A stretch of DNA of 64,000 nt from Lacinutrix sp. WUR7 (GTDB lineage Bacteria > Bacteroidota > Bacteroidia > Flavobacteriales > Flavobacteriaceae): positions 3,792,001 through 3,856,000 of the forward strand of contig NZ_CP045067.1 of the NCBI RefSeq assembly GCF_016864015.1. Direction: 5' to 3'. Below the pieces are notes generated by a model. It saw only the letters and a list, made by a program, of their open reading frames with translations. It did not search any database and was not told the origin of the DNA. The position numbers were made by a program, and so were the translations under genes. Below are positions 45,155 to 53,805 of the stretch, piece after piece. The stretch's first letter is position 1, and each line of letters begins with the position of its first letter.

Positions 45155-45589
45155 ATGTCACTAGTAAAATTTAAAAGAACCCCTTTAGAAAATCTTATTC
45201 CAGCAGATTTATTTGATACCAATAATTTCTTTGAAAATCGTTTGTGGAATAAGAAACTCGATGAACCTGCATTGAATATTAAGGAGACAGATAATGCCTT
45301 TGAAGTGGAATTAGCTGCGCCTGGTTTTGCAAAGAAAGATTTTGATGTAACCATTGATAATGGCTGCTTAAATATTTCAGCGGAAAGCTCCAACACGAAA
45401 GAAGAAAAAGACGACGACTATACGCGTAAAGAGTTTAGTTACAATTCTTTTGAAAAAAGACTACAACTTCCAGATTCTGTAAAAGAAGAAGACGTAAAAG
45501 CGAAATACAAAGACGGTGTTCTTAGCTTTAATCTAGCTAAAACAGAAGCATCTAAAAATCATAAGCCGAAGAAAATAGAGATTGCTTAA
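45155..45589 (+). CDS. Hsp20/alpha-crystallin small heat-shock protein
   Basis: A 144-residue small heat-shock protein. The alpha-crystallin domain runs over residues ~40-140: ALNIKETDNAFEVELAAPGF, AKKDFDVTIDNGCLNISAE, YNSFEKRLQLPDSV and the terminal YKDGVLSFNLAK. It holds unfolding proteins in an ATP-independent way. I choose ATG 45155; a TTG at 45131 is in frame but lies outside the domain. The upstream dyad at 45077 suggests CRP/FNR-type control, and a terminator follows. Confidence 0.95.
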   Translation: MSLVKFKRTPLENLIPADLFDTNNFFENRLWNKKLDEPALNIKETDNAFEVELAAPGFAKKDFDVTIDNGCLNISAESSNTKEEKDDDYTRKEFSYNSFEKRLQLPDSVKEEDVKAKYKDGVLSFNLAKTEASKNHKPKKIEIA

Positions 45590-45623
45590 TTTATGATTTT
45601 TATTTTAGAGTAATTCAAATCAA

Positions 45624-45668
45624 CCTCTTGCCTAAACTTAAATTAAAAGTATTGGCAAGGGGTTTTTA
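45624..45668 (+). terminator. Rho-independent terminator of the Hsp20 gene
   Basis: CCTCTTGCC (45624-45632) pairs with GGCAAGGGG (45654-45662), with one G-T wobble, followed by TTTTTAAA. It lies 35 bases after the stop codon. Confidence 0.85.
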
Positions 45669-45718
45669 AATATTTTACCTTTACAAAGGTATTGGTTATA
45701 ATTAAAATAGCAACTATT

Positions 45719-48364
45719 ATGTTAGCCCCTTTCACTCTTTCCATAAAAATTATTGTAGAAAAATTGAATAGTAATTCCGATTACGGTTTAACTGAAAATG
45801 AGGTTAAGCAACGAATCAAAAAGTATGGAAAAAATGATATAACCTCTAATAAGCCCAAGAAAAAATGGAAAATACTTATAGACCAATTTAATAGTCCAAT
45901 TATTTTTATTCTTGCCATAGCGGCAGTACTTACATTTCTTTTTAATAACGATTTACTAGAGACTATAGCCATAATTACAGTTGTCTTAATAACAATAACG
46001 ATTGGTTTTGTAATGGAATTACAGGGTATTCGTTCTCTTGAAGCACTTCGCCTAATGGGATTTACAGAATGTGTGGTTTTACGTGAAGGAAAAATTAAAA
46101 CAATAAAATCATCACTAGTAGTTCCTGGAGATATCATTTTTATCGAAGCTGGAGATGTGGTTTCAGCTGATGCACGCTTAATAACAATAGATAATTTAAC
46201 TGTTAAAGAAGCTAGCTTAACAGGCGAAAGTAGAACCATATATAAGGATACAAGTTCGCTTAGTAAAGAAACCATATTATCAGGTAGGAAGAATATGGTA
46301 TTTAAGGGAACAACGGTAGAGCAAGGTTCTGCAAAAGCAATCGTGATACATACTGGATCTCACACGCAACTTGGAAAAATTCAAAAAATGGGAAGCGATG
46401 TTGAAGAACAACCAACACTATTAGAAAAAAAGTTAAATAAATTAAGTAAAGGGCTTATTTGGCTCACCTTAATTTTTGCAGTTCTCATTATTATTACAGG
46501 ATATTTAAGAACTCAGGATATGCTAATGATTATAGAAACAGCAGTGGCACTCGCTGTTGCAGCAATACCAGAAGGACTTCCTGTAGTAGCAACCATTGCT
46601 TTAGCAAGAGGAATGCTAAAACTCTCTAAACGTCAAGTCATTATTAAACAAATGGAATCAGTCGAAACATTGGGAGCAACAAATATTATTTGCACTGATA
46701 AAACAGGAACACTTACTGAAGATAAAATGCAAGTGCACACACTGGTTGTTGAAGGTGAAATTTTAAGCGAAATACGAAACAAACACAGTGCTTACTTTAG
46801 TGATATAAAGCAATCTAAAGCTTTTAATGCTATAATGAGGACTAGTATTTTGTGTAATAATGTTGATATAAATGCTGAAGAAATGAGAGGTGATAGCATT
46901 GAAGTTGCACTTATTCAATTTGCTGAAAAATTACAATTTAATCCAAAAATAATTAAAAAAAATAATCCTGAAAAAATAGAAATTCCTTTTAATACATCCA
47001 GTAAGTTAATGGCAACATTAAATAAAAACGGTAATGGTTATACTGTTTATGTAAAGGGAGCATTTGAGAGTATTATTAATCATTGCGAAACCATCTTAAA
47101 AGATAATAAAGCACAAGAATTTGAAAATAAAAAAGAATGGACTAATCGTGTGAATGATATGGCTTCTCAAGGTCTAAGAGTATTAGCTTTTGCATTTAAA
47201 AATTATGAAACCAAACCTAAAAAAGAAGATTTATTATCACATATAACTTTTTTAGGAGTTATTGGCTTTTTAGATCCTGCCAGAGAAGATGTAAAACCAA
47301 CAATAAAAATTTATAAAGAAGCTGGTATTAAAGTTGTTATGATGACAGGAGATCATCCTGGAACTGCAAAAAAAATTGCTGAAGAAATAGGATTAATATC
47401 AAAAAATGCAGCTTCAAATAGTATTATACATGGTAAAGATTTACATTTTGAAGACCAAACCGATCATACAATAAAAACGAAACTACTTGATGCTTCGGTT
47501 TTTGCAAGAGTCACACCAGAACAAAAATTAAATCTAGTAGCATTTTATCAAAAGAATAAAAATGTTGTGGGTATGTTTGGCGATGGAATAAACGATATAC
47601 CTGCATTACGAAAAGCAGATATTGGTATTGCTATGGGTATTAGGGGAACGCAAGCTGCGCGAGAGGCTGCCGATATAATTCTTAAAAATGACAAATTTAC
47701 AACCATGGAGCTTGCCATTAGTCAAGGTCGTGCTGTTTTTGATCATATAAGGCAGTTTGTAGTGTATTTACTATCGTGTAATTTGGCAGAAGTGGTTTCT
47801 GTGGGTTTAGCAGCATTACTTAATTTGCCAGCTCCTTTACTGCCACTACAAATCTTATTTCTAAATCTCGTTACAGATATATTTCCTGCATTAGCTTTAG
47901 GTATGGGAAAAGGTGAAGCGGATATTATGAAACGACAACCAAGAAAAGCTAACGAACCCATTATGACGCGAAAACTTTGGTTGTCTACCATTATCTACGG
48001 ACTTTGTATAACGCTTGCTGTTGTTGGTATTACAGCCTATTCTTATTTTGTATTACAACTAGCTGCCCAAACAATAAACAATATGGCTTTCTATACTTTA
48101 GTCTTGGCGCAGTTGCTTAACGTATTTAACATGACTAAAAATAATATACCTTTCATTAATAATGAAATCACGAATAATCCTTGGGTATGGGCTGCGATTA
48201 TACTATCGTTATTTATTACCATCAGTGCATATTATATATCTCCTGTTGCAAAAACACTTTTCTTAACTGAGTTATCGATAGAACAAATAGGTTTGGTATT
48301 TGTTTTTGCCATAGGTTCATTGGCTTTAGCGCAGATTATAAAACGTTTTGGAGGTACATTTTAA
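45719..48364 (+). CDS. Cation-transporting P-type ATPase (Ca2+-type, P2A)
   Basis: An 881-residue pump. Cation ATPase N-domain (1-70); phosphorylated Asp in ICTDKTGTLTE (near 325); hinge MTGDHPGTA and MFGDGINDIPAL. Ion-site residues match SERCA-type pumps: Glu in AIPEGLPVV (M4), Asn and Glu in SCNLAEVV (M5), Asn and Asp in LFLNLVTDIFPALALG (M6). It should export Ca2+ (or Mn2+) across the inner membrane. I choose ATG 45719; the in-frame TTG at 45692 is less likely. It lies between Hsp20 and the esterase fusion, which recalls CtpF in mycobacterial dormancy loci. Confidence 0.94.
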   Translation: MLAPFTLSIKIIVEKLNSNSDYGLTENEVKQRIKKYGKNDITSNKPKKKWKILIDQFNSPIIFILAIAAVLTFLFNNDLLETIAIITVVLITITIGFVMELQGIRSLEALRLMGFTECVVLREGKIKTIKSSLVVPGDIIFIEAGDVVSADARLITIDNLTVKEASLTGESRTIYKDTSSLSKETILSGRKNMVFKGTTVEQGSAKAIVIHTGSHTQLGKIQKMGSDVEEQPTLLEKKLNKLSKGLIWLTLIFAVLIIITGYLRTQDMLMIIETAVALAVAAIPEGLPVVATIALARGMLKLSKRQVIIKQMESVETLGATNIICTDKTGTLTEDKMQVHTLVVEGEILSEIRNKHSAYFSDIKQSKAFNAIMRTSILCNNVDINAEEMRGDSIEVALIQFAEKLQFNPKIIKKNNPEKIEIPFNTSSKLMATLNKNGNGYTVYVKGAFESIINHCETILKDNKAQEFENKKEWTNRVNDMASQGLRVLAFAFKNYETKPKKEDLLSHITFLGVIGFLDPAREDVKPTIKIYKEAGIKVVMMTGDHPGTAKKIAEEIGLISKNAASNSIIHGKDLHFEDQTDHTIKTKLLDASVFARVTPEQKLNLVAFYQKNKNVVGMFGDGINDIPALRKADIGIAMGIRGTQAAREAADIILKNDKFTTMELAISQGRAVFDHIRQFVVYLLSCNLAEVVSVGLAALLNLPAPLLPLQILFLNLVTDIFPALALGMGKGEADIMKRQPRKANEPIMTRKLWLSTIIYGLCITLAVVGITAYSYFVLQLAAQTINNMAFYTLVLAQLLNVFNMTKNNIPFINNEITNNPWVWAAIILSLFITISAYYISPVAKTLFLTELSIEQIGLVFVFAIGSLALAQIIKRFGGTF

Positions 48365-48413
48365 TGTATCAAAAATATTGCTTAGCAATTCAAGAAACTA
48401 AAATGACTTAAGA

Positions 48414-48425
48414 TGACCTGTATCA
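48414..48425. promoter_or_regulatory. TGAY-N4-RTCA dyad upstream of the PCMT/esterase gene
   Basis: TGACCTGTATCA, 55 bases before the ATG at 48481, in the same relative position as the sites before Hsp20 and patatin. Confidence 0.55.
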
Positions 48426-48480
48426 TTCCATAATTGATTACGTCTTAATAAATTTATAAGTCTATTAAAATATATAAGCG

Positions 48481-50424
48481 ATGAAGGATATTAATATTAC
48501 AGAACAATTAAAGGATAAGGGCATAAGCAATACATTACTTTTAAAAGCATTTCATGATATTCCTAAAGCTTTTTTTTTATCAGAAACGTTGCATCCCTAT
48601 TATTACGAAAATTTAAGCGTTGGGAAATCCAGCGAAAAAACAGAACCAAGAGTTATTGTAATTGCCAGAATGTTAGAGCAATTGGAAATAAAAAAAGAAG
48701 AAAACATCCTTATTATTGGTGTAGATTCTGTTTATATTTTGGCAGTCCTTGCTAAAATTTATAAAAATGTTTATGCTGTTGAAACAACCGAAACTTATGC
48801 AAATTGGGCATTAGAAGTATTAAAAACAATTGATATTACCAATGTGCATATAAAAATAGGTTCTCTTGAAAAAGGATGGAAAGAGAACGCACCATTTAAT
48901 GCTATTTTAAGTGCTTCAGAATTTGACAAAACTCCAAAATTACTAAAGGAACAATTAAAAGTTGGATCTAAATTATTGGCACCAATTGGTCCAGATTGGG
49001 CACATATTATATTAGAAACTATAGAACGGATTTCTGAAACCGAATTTGTTACAAAAGCATTAAGAGATAATTATTTTATTCCGAAGCCAAAAATACTTCC
49101 TCAAATAGGTGCTGAAACCTATCCAGAAAATGAAATTATAGATGAAATAGGCATCAGTTCCATTCCTTTTAAAACTATTAAAAAGTTTCCAATAGATGGG
49201 TTATTAGAGAGAATTGGTGATGCTAAAGTTGTGTTATTAGGTGAATCTTCTCACGGAACTTCAGAGTTTTATGCAACCAGACAAGAAATCACAAAAGCAC
49301 TTATAGAAAAAAAAGGGTTTAATCTTGTTTGCGCAGAAGCAGATTGGTCTGATGCTGAACAAATTAATAATTATGTACAAAACGAATATACATCAAAAAA
49401 TTGGATGCCTTTTAAGCGCTTTCCAGAATGGATGTGGAAAAATACAGATGTACTCAATTTTGTAGAATGGCTTAAAAAATATAATACCAAACATAATAAT
49501 ACCATCGGGTTTTATGGCTTGGATTTATATGGATTAGAGAATTCTATTGATTTAGTAATTAACTATCTACAGGATGTTGACCCTGACTTGGCAGCACTTG
49601 CAAAATTACGTTACTCATGCATTATGCCATATATGTTAAACCCAGCAGTATATGGACAACTAGTAAAAAATGATAAATTAAAGAGTTGTGAGAAGGAAGT
49701 TTTAAAAATGTTGTTTGATTTATTAAAAAACAAAAATAAACTGAACCATTCTAAAGCCTATTTTTACGCCTACCAAAATGCTACAGTTGTAGTGGATGCA
49801 GAACGCTATTATAAAGCCATGTACTATGGTAATGCAGAATCTTGGAACTTACGGGATTTTCATATGTTTTATACATTAAAGTCATTATTATCTTATTCTG
49901 GCAAAGATTCTAAAGCCATAGTTTGGGCGCATAATTCTCATATTGGTAATGCCTTGGCAACAGAAATGTATTCTAGAGGTGAAATAAATATTGGGCATTT
50001 ATGTAAAGAAAATTTTGGTGACAAATGTTATAATATTGGTTTTGGAACACATACAGGAACTGTAGCAGCCTCCAAAAATTGGGGAGAACCTATGGAAATT
50101 ATGAGTATAAATAATTCTCTGGAAGATAGCTATGAAAACCTTTGTCATAGAACAAATGTACCTAACTTTACATTGCCTTTACGCGAAGAACATGTTGAAA
50201 AAAAATTAAGAGATTTTTTAAGCACACCAAGACTTGAGCGCGCTATTGGCGTTATTTATAGACCAGAAACAGAACGAATGAGTCATTATTTTAAAGCTGC
50301 TTTACCTTCGCAATTTGACGAGTATATTTGGTTTAATAAAACAAAAGCCATTACACCAATAGCAACTCAAACAGAAAGGACTAAGCTTATAGATTTTCAC
50401 CCTTTTGGGCAAATGGATAGATAG
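48481..50424 (+). CDS. PCMT-like domain fused to erythromycin-esterase-family domain
   Basis: A 647-residue fusion. Residues 1-215 resemble protein-L-isoaspartate methyltransferase (LLKAFHDIPKAFFL, ENLSVGKSSEKTEPRVIVIA), but the SAM loop usually read as E-I-G-T-G-S-G-Y is IGVDSVY here, so methyl transfer is doubtful. Residues ~235-640 form an erythromycin-esterase (EreA/B-like) domain with intact LLGESSHGTSEFYATRQ, CAEADWSDAEQIN and VWAHNSHIGNA, supplying the catalytic His and Glu residues. The substrate is unknown; chromosomal members are generally not antibiotic determinants. A mycobacterial dormancy protein carries the same esterase domain fused to a phosphoribosyltransferase. Confidence 0.9.
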   Translation: MKDINITEQLKDKGISNTLLLKAFHDIPKAFFLSETLHPYYYENLSVGKSSEKTEPRVIVIARMLEQLEIKKEENILIIGVDSVYILAVLAKIYKNVYAVETTETYANWALEVLKTIDITNVHIKIGSLEKGWKENAPFNAILSASEFDKTPKLLKEQLKVGSKLLAPIGPDWAHIILETIERISETEFVTKALRDNYFIPKPKILPQIGAETYPENEIIDEIGISSIPFKTIKKFPIDGLLERIGDAKVVLLGESSHGTSEFYATRQEITKALIEKKGFNLVCAEADWSDAEQINNYVQNEYTSKNWMPFKRFPEWMWKNTDVLNFVEWLKKYNTKHNNTIGFYGLDLYGLENSIDLVINYLQDVDPDLAALAKLRYSCIMPYMLNPAVYGQLVKNDKLKSCEKEVLKMLFDLLKNKNKLNHSKAYFYAYQNATVVVDAERYYKAMYYGNAESWNLRDFHMFYTLKSLLSYSGKDSKAIVWAHNSHIGNALATEMYSRGEINIGHLCKENFGDKCYNIGFGTHTGTVAASKNWGEPMEIMSINNSLEDSYENLCHRTNVPNFTLPLREEHVEKKLRDFLSTPRLERAIGVIYRPETERMSHYFKAALPSQFDEYIWFNKTKAITPIATQTERTKLIDFHPFGQMDR

Positions 50425-50432
50425 AAACAAAA

Positions 50433-51065
50433 TTAATCTACTGTATTCTTATTCAGCAAGATTTTAACTTCTGCGTCATCAACCTGATCAAAGGTTTCAT
50501 AAAATTGACCTACAGCTCTAAAATTTTCAGGAGTAGATAGACAGATAACCTCGTCCACAAAAGGCGTGTTTTTCAGCTTTATTAAGGCACTTTTAGAAGA
50601 CACTGGAATAGCTACCACAATTTTTTTGGGTTGTTCTTCGTGTAACATTTCAATAGTTGATATAATAGTGTTTCCTGTAGCAATGCCATCGTCTATAATA
50701 ATTAATATTTTACCTTTTAATTGAAGTGGTGTTTTTTTACCATAAAACTCTTGATAACGTTTGGCAAGTAAGGCTTTAATCCTTTTAGTCTCTTCGTCAA
50801 TATAACTCTGAGATACTTCTAAAGCTGTATCACTTAAAACCCGACTTTTCAAGGTGACTGCACCAATGGCAAATTCTTTGTGAAGTGGATGTCCTATTTT
50901 TTTTGAAAGAACCACTTCCAAAGGCAAATGTAATTGCTTTGCCACGACATAACCTAAAGGAACACCTCCTCTAGGAATGGCTAAAACTAGTGCGTTTTCG
51001 TTTTTATAAACTCTCAGTTCTGCAGCTAATAAAGTGCCAGCTTCAATTCTATCTTTAAAAATCAT
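50433..51065 (-). CDS. Phosphoribosyltransferase-family protein
   Basis: A 210-residue type I PRTase. The N-terminal flap region is RIEAGTLLAAELRVYKNENA with LAIPRGGVPLGYVVAKQL, and the PRPP loop is ILIIIDDGIATGNTIIS (near 120-136). Such proteins bind PRPP, but the base is unknown; homologues are found in dormancy or stress loci. It is the last gene of a unit with an alpha/beta hydrolase (5-base gap) and a damaged lipoprotein gene. It converges on the esterase fusion gene. Confidence 0.92.
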   Translation of the reverse strand: MIFKDRIEAGTLLAAELRVYKNENALVLAIPRGGVPLGYVVAKQLHLPLEVVLSKKIGHPLHKEFAIGAVTLKSRVLSDTALEVSQSYIDEETKRIKALLAKRYQEFYGKKTPLQLKGKILIIIDDGIATGNTIISTIEMLHEEQPKKIVVAIPVSSKSALIKLKNTPFVDEVICLSTPENFRAVGQFYETFDQVDDAEVKILLNKNTVD

Positions 51066-51070
51066 TTCTT

Positions 51071-51706
51071 CTATGCTTTTAAATATTCAGTAAACCAATT
51101 GGAGGTTAATTTTGCAACAGCTTCTAACTTTCCTGGTTCAGAAAATAAATGTGTTGCACCTTCTATGATTTCAATTTTCTTGATTCCCTGTAATTGAGCA
51201 TAAGCCTTTTGGTTTAATTCTATTACAATGCCATCGTTACCTCCAATAATTAAAAGTGTTGGAATATTTATTTTATCTAAAATGGGTTCTGCTAAATCTG
51301 GTCGTCCTCCTCTAGAAACAATAGCTTTTATATTATCACCCAAAATTGATGCTGCAATTAGCGCAGACGCAGCACCTGTACTTGCACCAAAAAATCCGAT
51401 GGGAACATTTTGTGTTTCTTTTTGTTTATCTATCCATTGGGTTACTATTACCAATCTTTGAGCAAGTAGATTTACATTAAACCTGTTTTCACGGATTAAA
51501 TCTTCTGTTTCAGTTAATAAATCAAACAATAATGATGAAAACCCTTCATTTAAAAGCAAGTCTGCAACATAGTTATTTCGACTACTCATTCTGCTACTTC
51601 CACTTCCGTGAGAAAAGATGATAAGTCCCTTTTGATTTTCAGCAAGTCGTAAACGACCTTTTAAAGTAATGTCTTCTATTGGAATATTTATTTCTTTATA
51701 ATTCAC
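51071..51706 (-). CDS. Alpha/beta hydrolase (dienelactone-hydrolase-like)
   Basis: A 211-residue hydrolase. The oxyanion strand region is GLIIFSHGSGSSRMSSRN; the nucleophile elbow is GFFGASTGAASAL (Ser near residue 104); acidic residue in LLIIGGNDGIV; His in EGATHLF. Paired with the PRTase gene 5 bases downstream. In mycobacteria a DosR-regulated protein (Rv0571c, as I recall) carries a PRTase and a dienelactone hydrolase in one chain, so the two activities probably act together. Substrate unknown. Confidence 0.92.
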   Translation of the reverse strand: MNYKEINIPIEDITLKGRLRLAENQKGLIIFSHGSGSSRMSSRNNYVADLLLNEGFSSLLFDLLTETEDLIRENRFNVNLLAQRLVIVTQWIDKQKETQNVPIGFFGASTGAASALIAASILGDNIKAIVSRGGRPDLAEPILDKINIPTLLIIGGNDGIVIELNQKAYAQLQGIKKIEIIEGATHLFSEPGKLEAVAKLTSNWFTEYLKA

Positions 51707-51712
51707 AGTTTG

Positions 51713-52344
51713 CTAATCTATTATTGCAGTCTTAGTGACTGGCAATTTTATAAGAACATCTACATCTGTCCATAATTTTGATATGCCGTCAGTTCGTTTG
51801 TGAAGATCATAGCATTCTTTATTAAAAGATTGCATCGCTTCTTCTCCATTCCATGTATTTAAATCTATTTTGGCCTCCATAACTATGGTGTCCTTTTTAA
51901 AGGAATAGGTATACTCTAAAGGATGTGCCTCGGTATTCATCTGTAAACTAACAATCCCTTTTCCTTCCTTTGTCTCCAACACAGCACCTTCTATAGTGGA
52001 AGTGTTAAATACCTTAAAAAAAGATACTCTTAATTTCGGGTCTCTTATTTCGGAATTAGAATTTACCGATGCGGTAAAGATTGCAATTTTAGACTGTTTT
52101 AGTAATTCTTCAATCGAAGAGGCTTCATTACTTCCTGAAAATTTAAAATCTTCAAACTTCCCACTAACACCAAGTTTATTGGGTAAACTTATAGGCTGTC
52201 CATAAAACGGAAATACCAACAGTATCTATAGAATACAAAGGATTTTCTTGAATGTTTACCTTTTCAGTTACTGTTGTATTTGTTGTATCTTTTTTTGAGG
52301 TATTACAAAAAAAAATAAGCAGTGTTTTTAAATAGTTGTTTCAT
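51713..52344 (-). pseudogene. YceI-like lipoprotein gene with two frameshifts
   Basis: The intact frame from about 52190 to 51713 codes a YceI-like domain (NKLGVSGKFEDFKFSGSNEA, SIEELLKQSKIAIFTASVNSN, final DVDVLIKLPVTK). Upstream, two other frames continue the same protein. From ATG 52344 the start reads MKQLF, then after one extra A (A5 run near 52327) TLLIFFCNTSKKDTT, a lipobox with Cys. That frame runs to VGISVLWTAYKFT and must shift again at an ACCC run near 52182 to reach NKLGV. Removing one base at each place gives a continuous lipoprotein. It is either a pseudogene or two homopolymer errors. It opens the operon with the hydrolase and PRTase. Confidence 0.8.
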
Positions 52345-52508
52345 AAAATGTTTTTTTTTAAGACAATTCTTTATCATTCATATAATTTCAAATTTTTTTA
52401 TTATTCAAAAGAATCTTTTTATACTTTAAAACGGTATCCTATAGATGCGATTTACAAGTTTCTTCTATAGCAATTCAAATCATACAACATTAAATAAAAT
52501 TATTAAGA

Positions 52509-52949
52509 TTACTCTTTATAGATATTTAATACCTTTCCTGTACTAGTAAATGTAATTTCTATTTCTTCATTCCATCCTTTTTCTAACTCTACTTTATAAG
52601 TGATTACGCCTTCTTTTTCGTTAGACTCTACACCATCTATTCTATAATCTGCATATTGCGTTTTTAGTAAGGTTGCAAGTGCAGATGGTAACTCTACATG
52701 CGAAATTTCTTTTTCTACACGCACCTTTGTTCCTTCTCTGTTGAACCAAACTTCGCGCTCCATGTTTCCTACGTCAAACGTTACTTTAAAGTCATTACCA
52801 TTTCGTTTCCACTCTATGTTTTGCGCTTTAGGATATTCTTTTAAAAGTCCTTCTGTAAAACTTTGTGGCACTGCTGTTTTTGTTAATTCTTGCGCACTTA
52901 ATGTTGCTGTTGCAAATAATACGAATACTAATAATTTTAAATTTTTCAT
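52509..52949 (-). CDS. Exported PepSY-like (DUF2874) protein
   Basis: A 146-residue periplasmic protein with a signal peptide (MKNLKLLVFVLFATATLSAQ). Two related PepSY-like halves follow: VPQSFTEGLLKEYPKAQNIEWKRN-type (FTEGLLKEYPKAQNIEWK, FKVTFDVGNMEREVWFNREG) and HVELPSALATLLKTQY with YKVELEKGWNEEIEITFTSTG. This BLIP-like fold is frequent in Bacteroidota, and the role is unknown. It is transcribed alone. The gaps on both sides (164 and 176 bases) hold no gene. Confidence 0.85.
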   Translation of the reverse strand: MKNLKLLVFVLFATATLSAQELTKTAVPQSFTEGLLKEYPKAQNIEWKRNGNDFKVTFDVGNMEREVWFNREGTKVRVEKEISHVELPSALATLLKTQYADYRIDGVESNEKEGVITYKVELEKGWNEEIEITFTSTGKVLNIYKE

Positions 52950-53125
52950 GTTATATATATTTAATTAATAATCCTTAAATGGGTGAGATATGTATGCATT
53001 TCTTACCCCACTCCCAACTTGTTTTTTACTTTTTTATATTGCTTTCCTGAAAATTATTCACCAGCGTGATCGTTGATTAGAAAAACACGGATACCGCTTT
53101 AGCCATGCATATCATTTGAATGTGC

Positions 53126-53509
53126 TTAATGTATGTTCTCAAAATATTTTTTTACAAATGCATTTTTTTCATTTTCAGTCATCTTATCTGCAGATGCCAC
53201 ATCTATTTTTACATCTTTAAAATGGGAATCTTTATTCAGAAAATTATGTAGTTCTGTTTTTGCATTTGTTGGACCAAACAAAAGCACATGATCATATTTC
53301 AAAATAACATCTGCAATTTCTTTATAATATTCTTCTTGCATTTGTTGTCTTTTATTGTGCATCAAGCTTTCACTTCTTTTTAATGCTTCTTCTTTGGTGC
53401 TTTCATTAAATTTGGACACTATAGAACGACTGTCTTTCTTAGCATTTAAATCCAATAAATTTGCAGTGGAATGATCCATCCAAATACCTAACCTTTTTTG
53501 CGTTTTCAT
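53126..53509 (-). CDS. Small eRF1/pelota-like (baeRF-type) domain protein
   Basis: A 127-residue cytoplasmic protein. The start RLGIWMDHSTANLLDL and the later HVLLFGPTNAKTELHNFL resemble the core strands of bacterial/archaeal eRF1-domain-3 (baeRF, 'host attachment') proteins, which may act on stalled ribosomes. The middle is a Lys/Glu-rich helix. The assignment is moderate. Its position in a stress-gene region and the TGAY-N4-RTCA dyad 204 bases upstream suggest stress induction. Confidence 0.7.
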   Translation of the reverse strand: MKTQKRLGIWMDHSTANLLDLNAKKDSRSIVSKFNESTKEEALKRSESLMHNKRQQMQEEYYKEIADVILKYDHVLLFGPTNAKTELHNFLNKDSHFKDVKIDVASADKMTENEKNAFVKKYFENIH

Positions 53510-53553
53510 ATGTTTTCTATTAAAATTGTTATTTAATACTTTAAGTAACTTGA

Positions 53554-53718
53554 TTATTTATTCAGAATAACTTTTGAAACTTTTCCCATTCCATCTATCT
53601 GTAAAGAAAACCAGTTTTTACCATCTAATTCTTTATTTTTAGATGCTATATCTTCTTTGAAATGATGTATATGGATATACTCAAAAGTACAGATAGCAAT
53701 GAAGCATTCCAATGACAT
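53554..53718 (-). CDS. Possible 54-residue ORF or gene remnant
   Basis: An open frame from ATG 53718 to TAA 53554 coding a 54-residue product. Its second half (KNKELDGKNWFSLQIDGMGK and following VSKVILN) looks like real protein, while the start overlaps the TGACATAAGTCA dyad. I do not recognise it. It may be the remaining 3' end of a lost gene rather than a functional one. Confidence 0.3.
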   Translation of the reverse strand: MSLECFIAICTFEYIHIHHFKEDIASKNKELDGKNWFSLQIDGMGKVSKVILNK

Positions 53719-53730
53719 AAGTCATGCTTC
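53701..53730. promoter_or_regulatory. TGAY-N4-RTCA dyad inside a larger inverted repeat
   Basis: TGACATAAGTCA (53713-53724) is flanked by GAAGCAT (53701-53707) and ATGCTTC (53724-53730). It lies upstream of the eRF1-like gene and past the end of the efflux operon. Confidence 0.55.
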
Positions 53731-53805
53731 TTATATTAATCACAAAAAAATAAGGCGTGTAATTTTCTCGGAATCAAATACCTATCCGAAAAACAATTCG
53801 TTGTA

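Noticed and set aside
45781-46275. 164-codon open frame opposite the P-type ATPase
   Set aside because: Antisense shadow of a strongly supported gene.
48481-50424. Macrolide resistance gene
   Set aside because: The erythromycin-esterase domain is widespread in stress proteins, and the fusion and context point away from antibiotic resistance.
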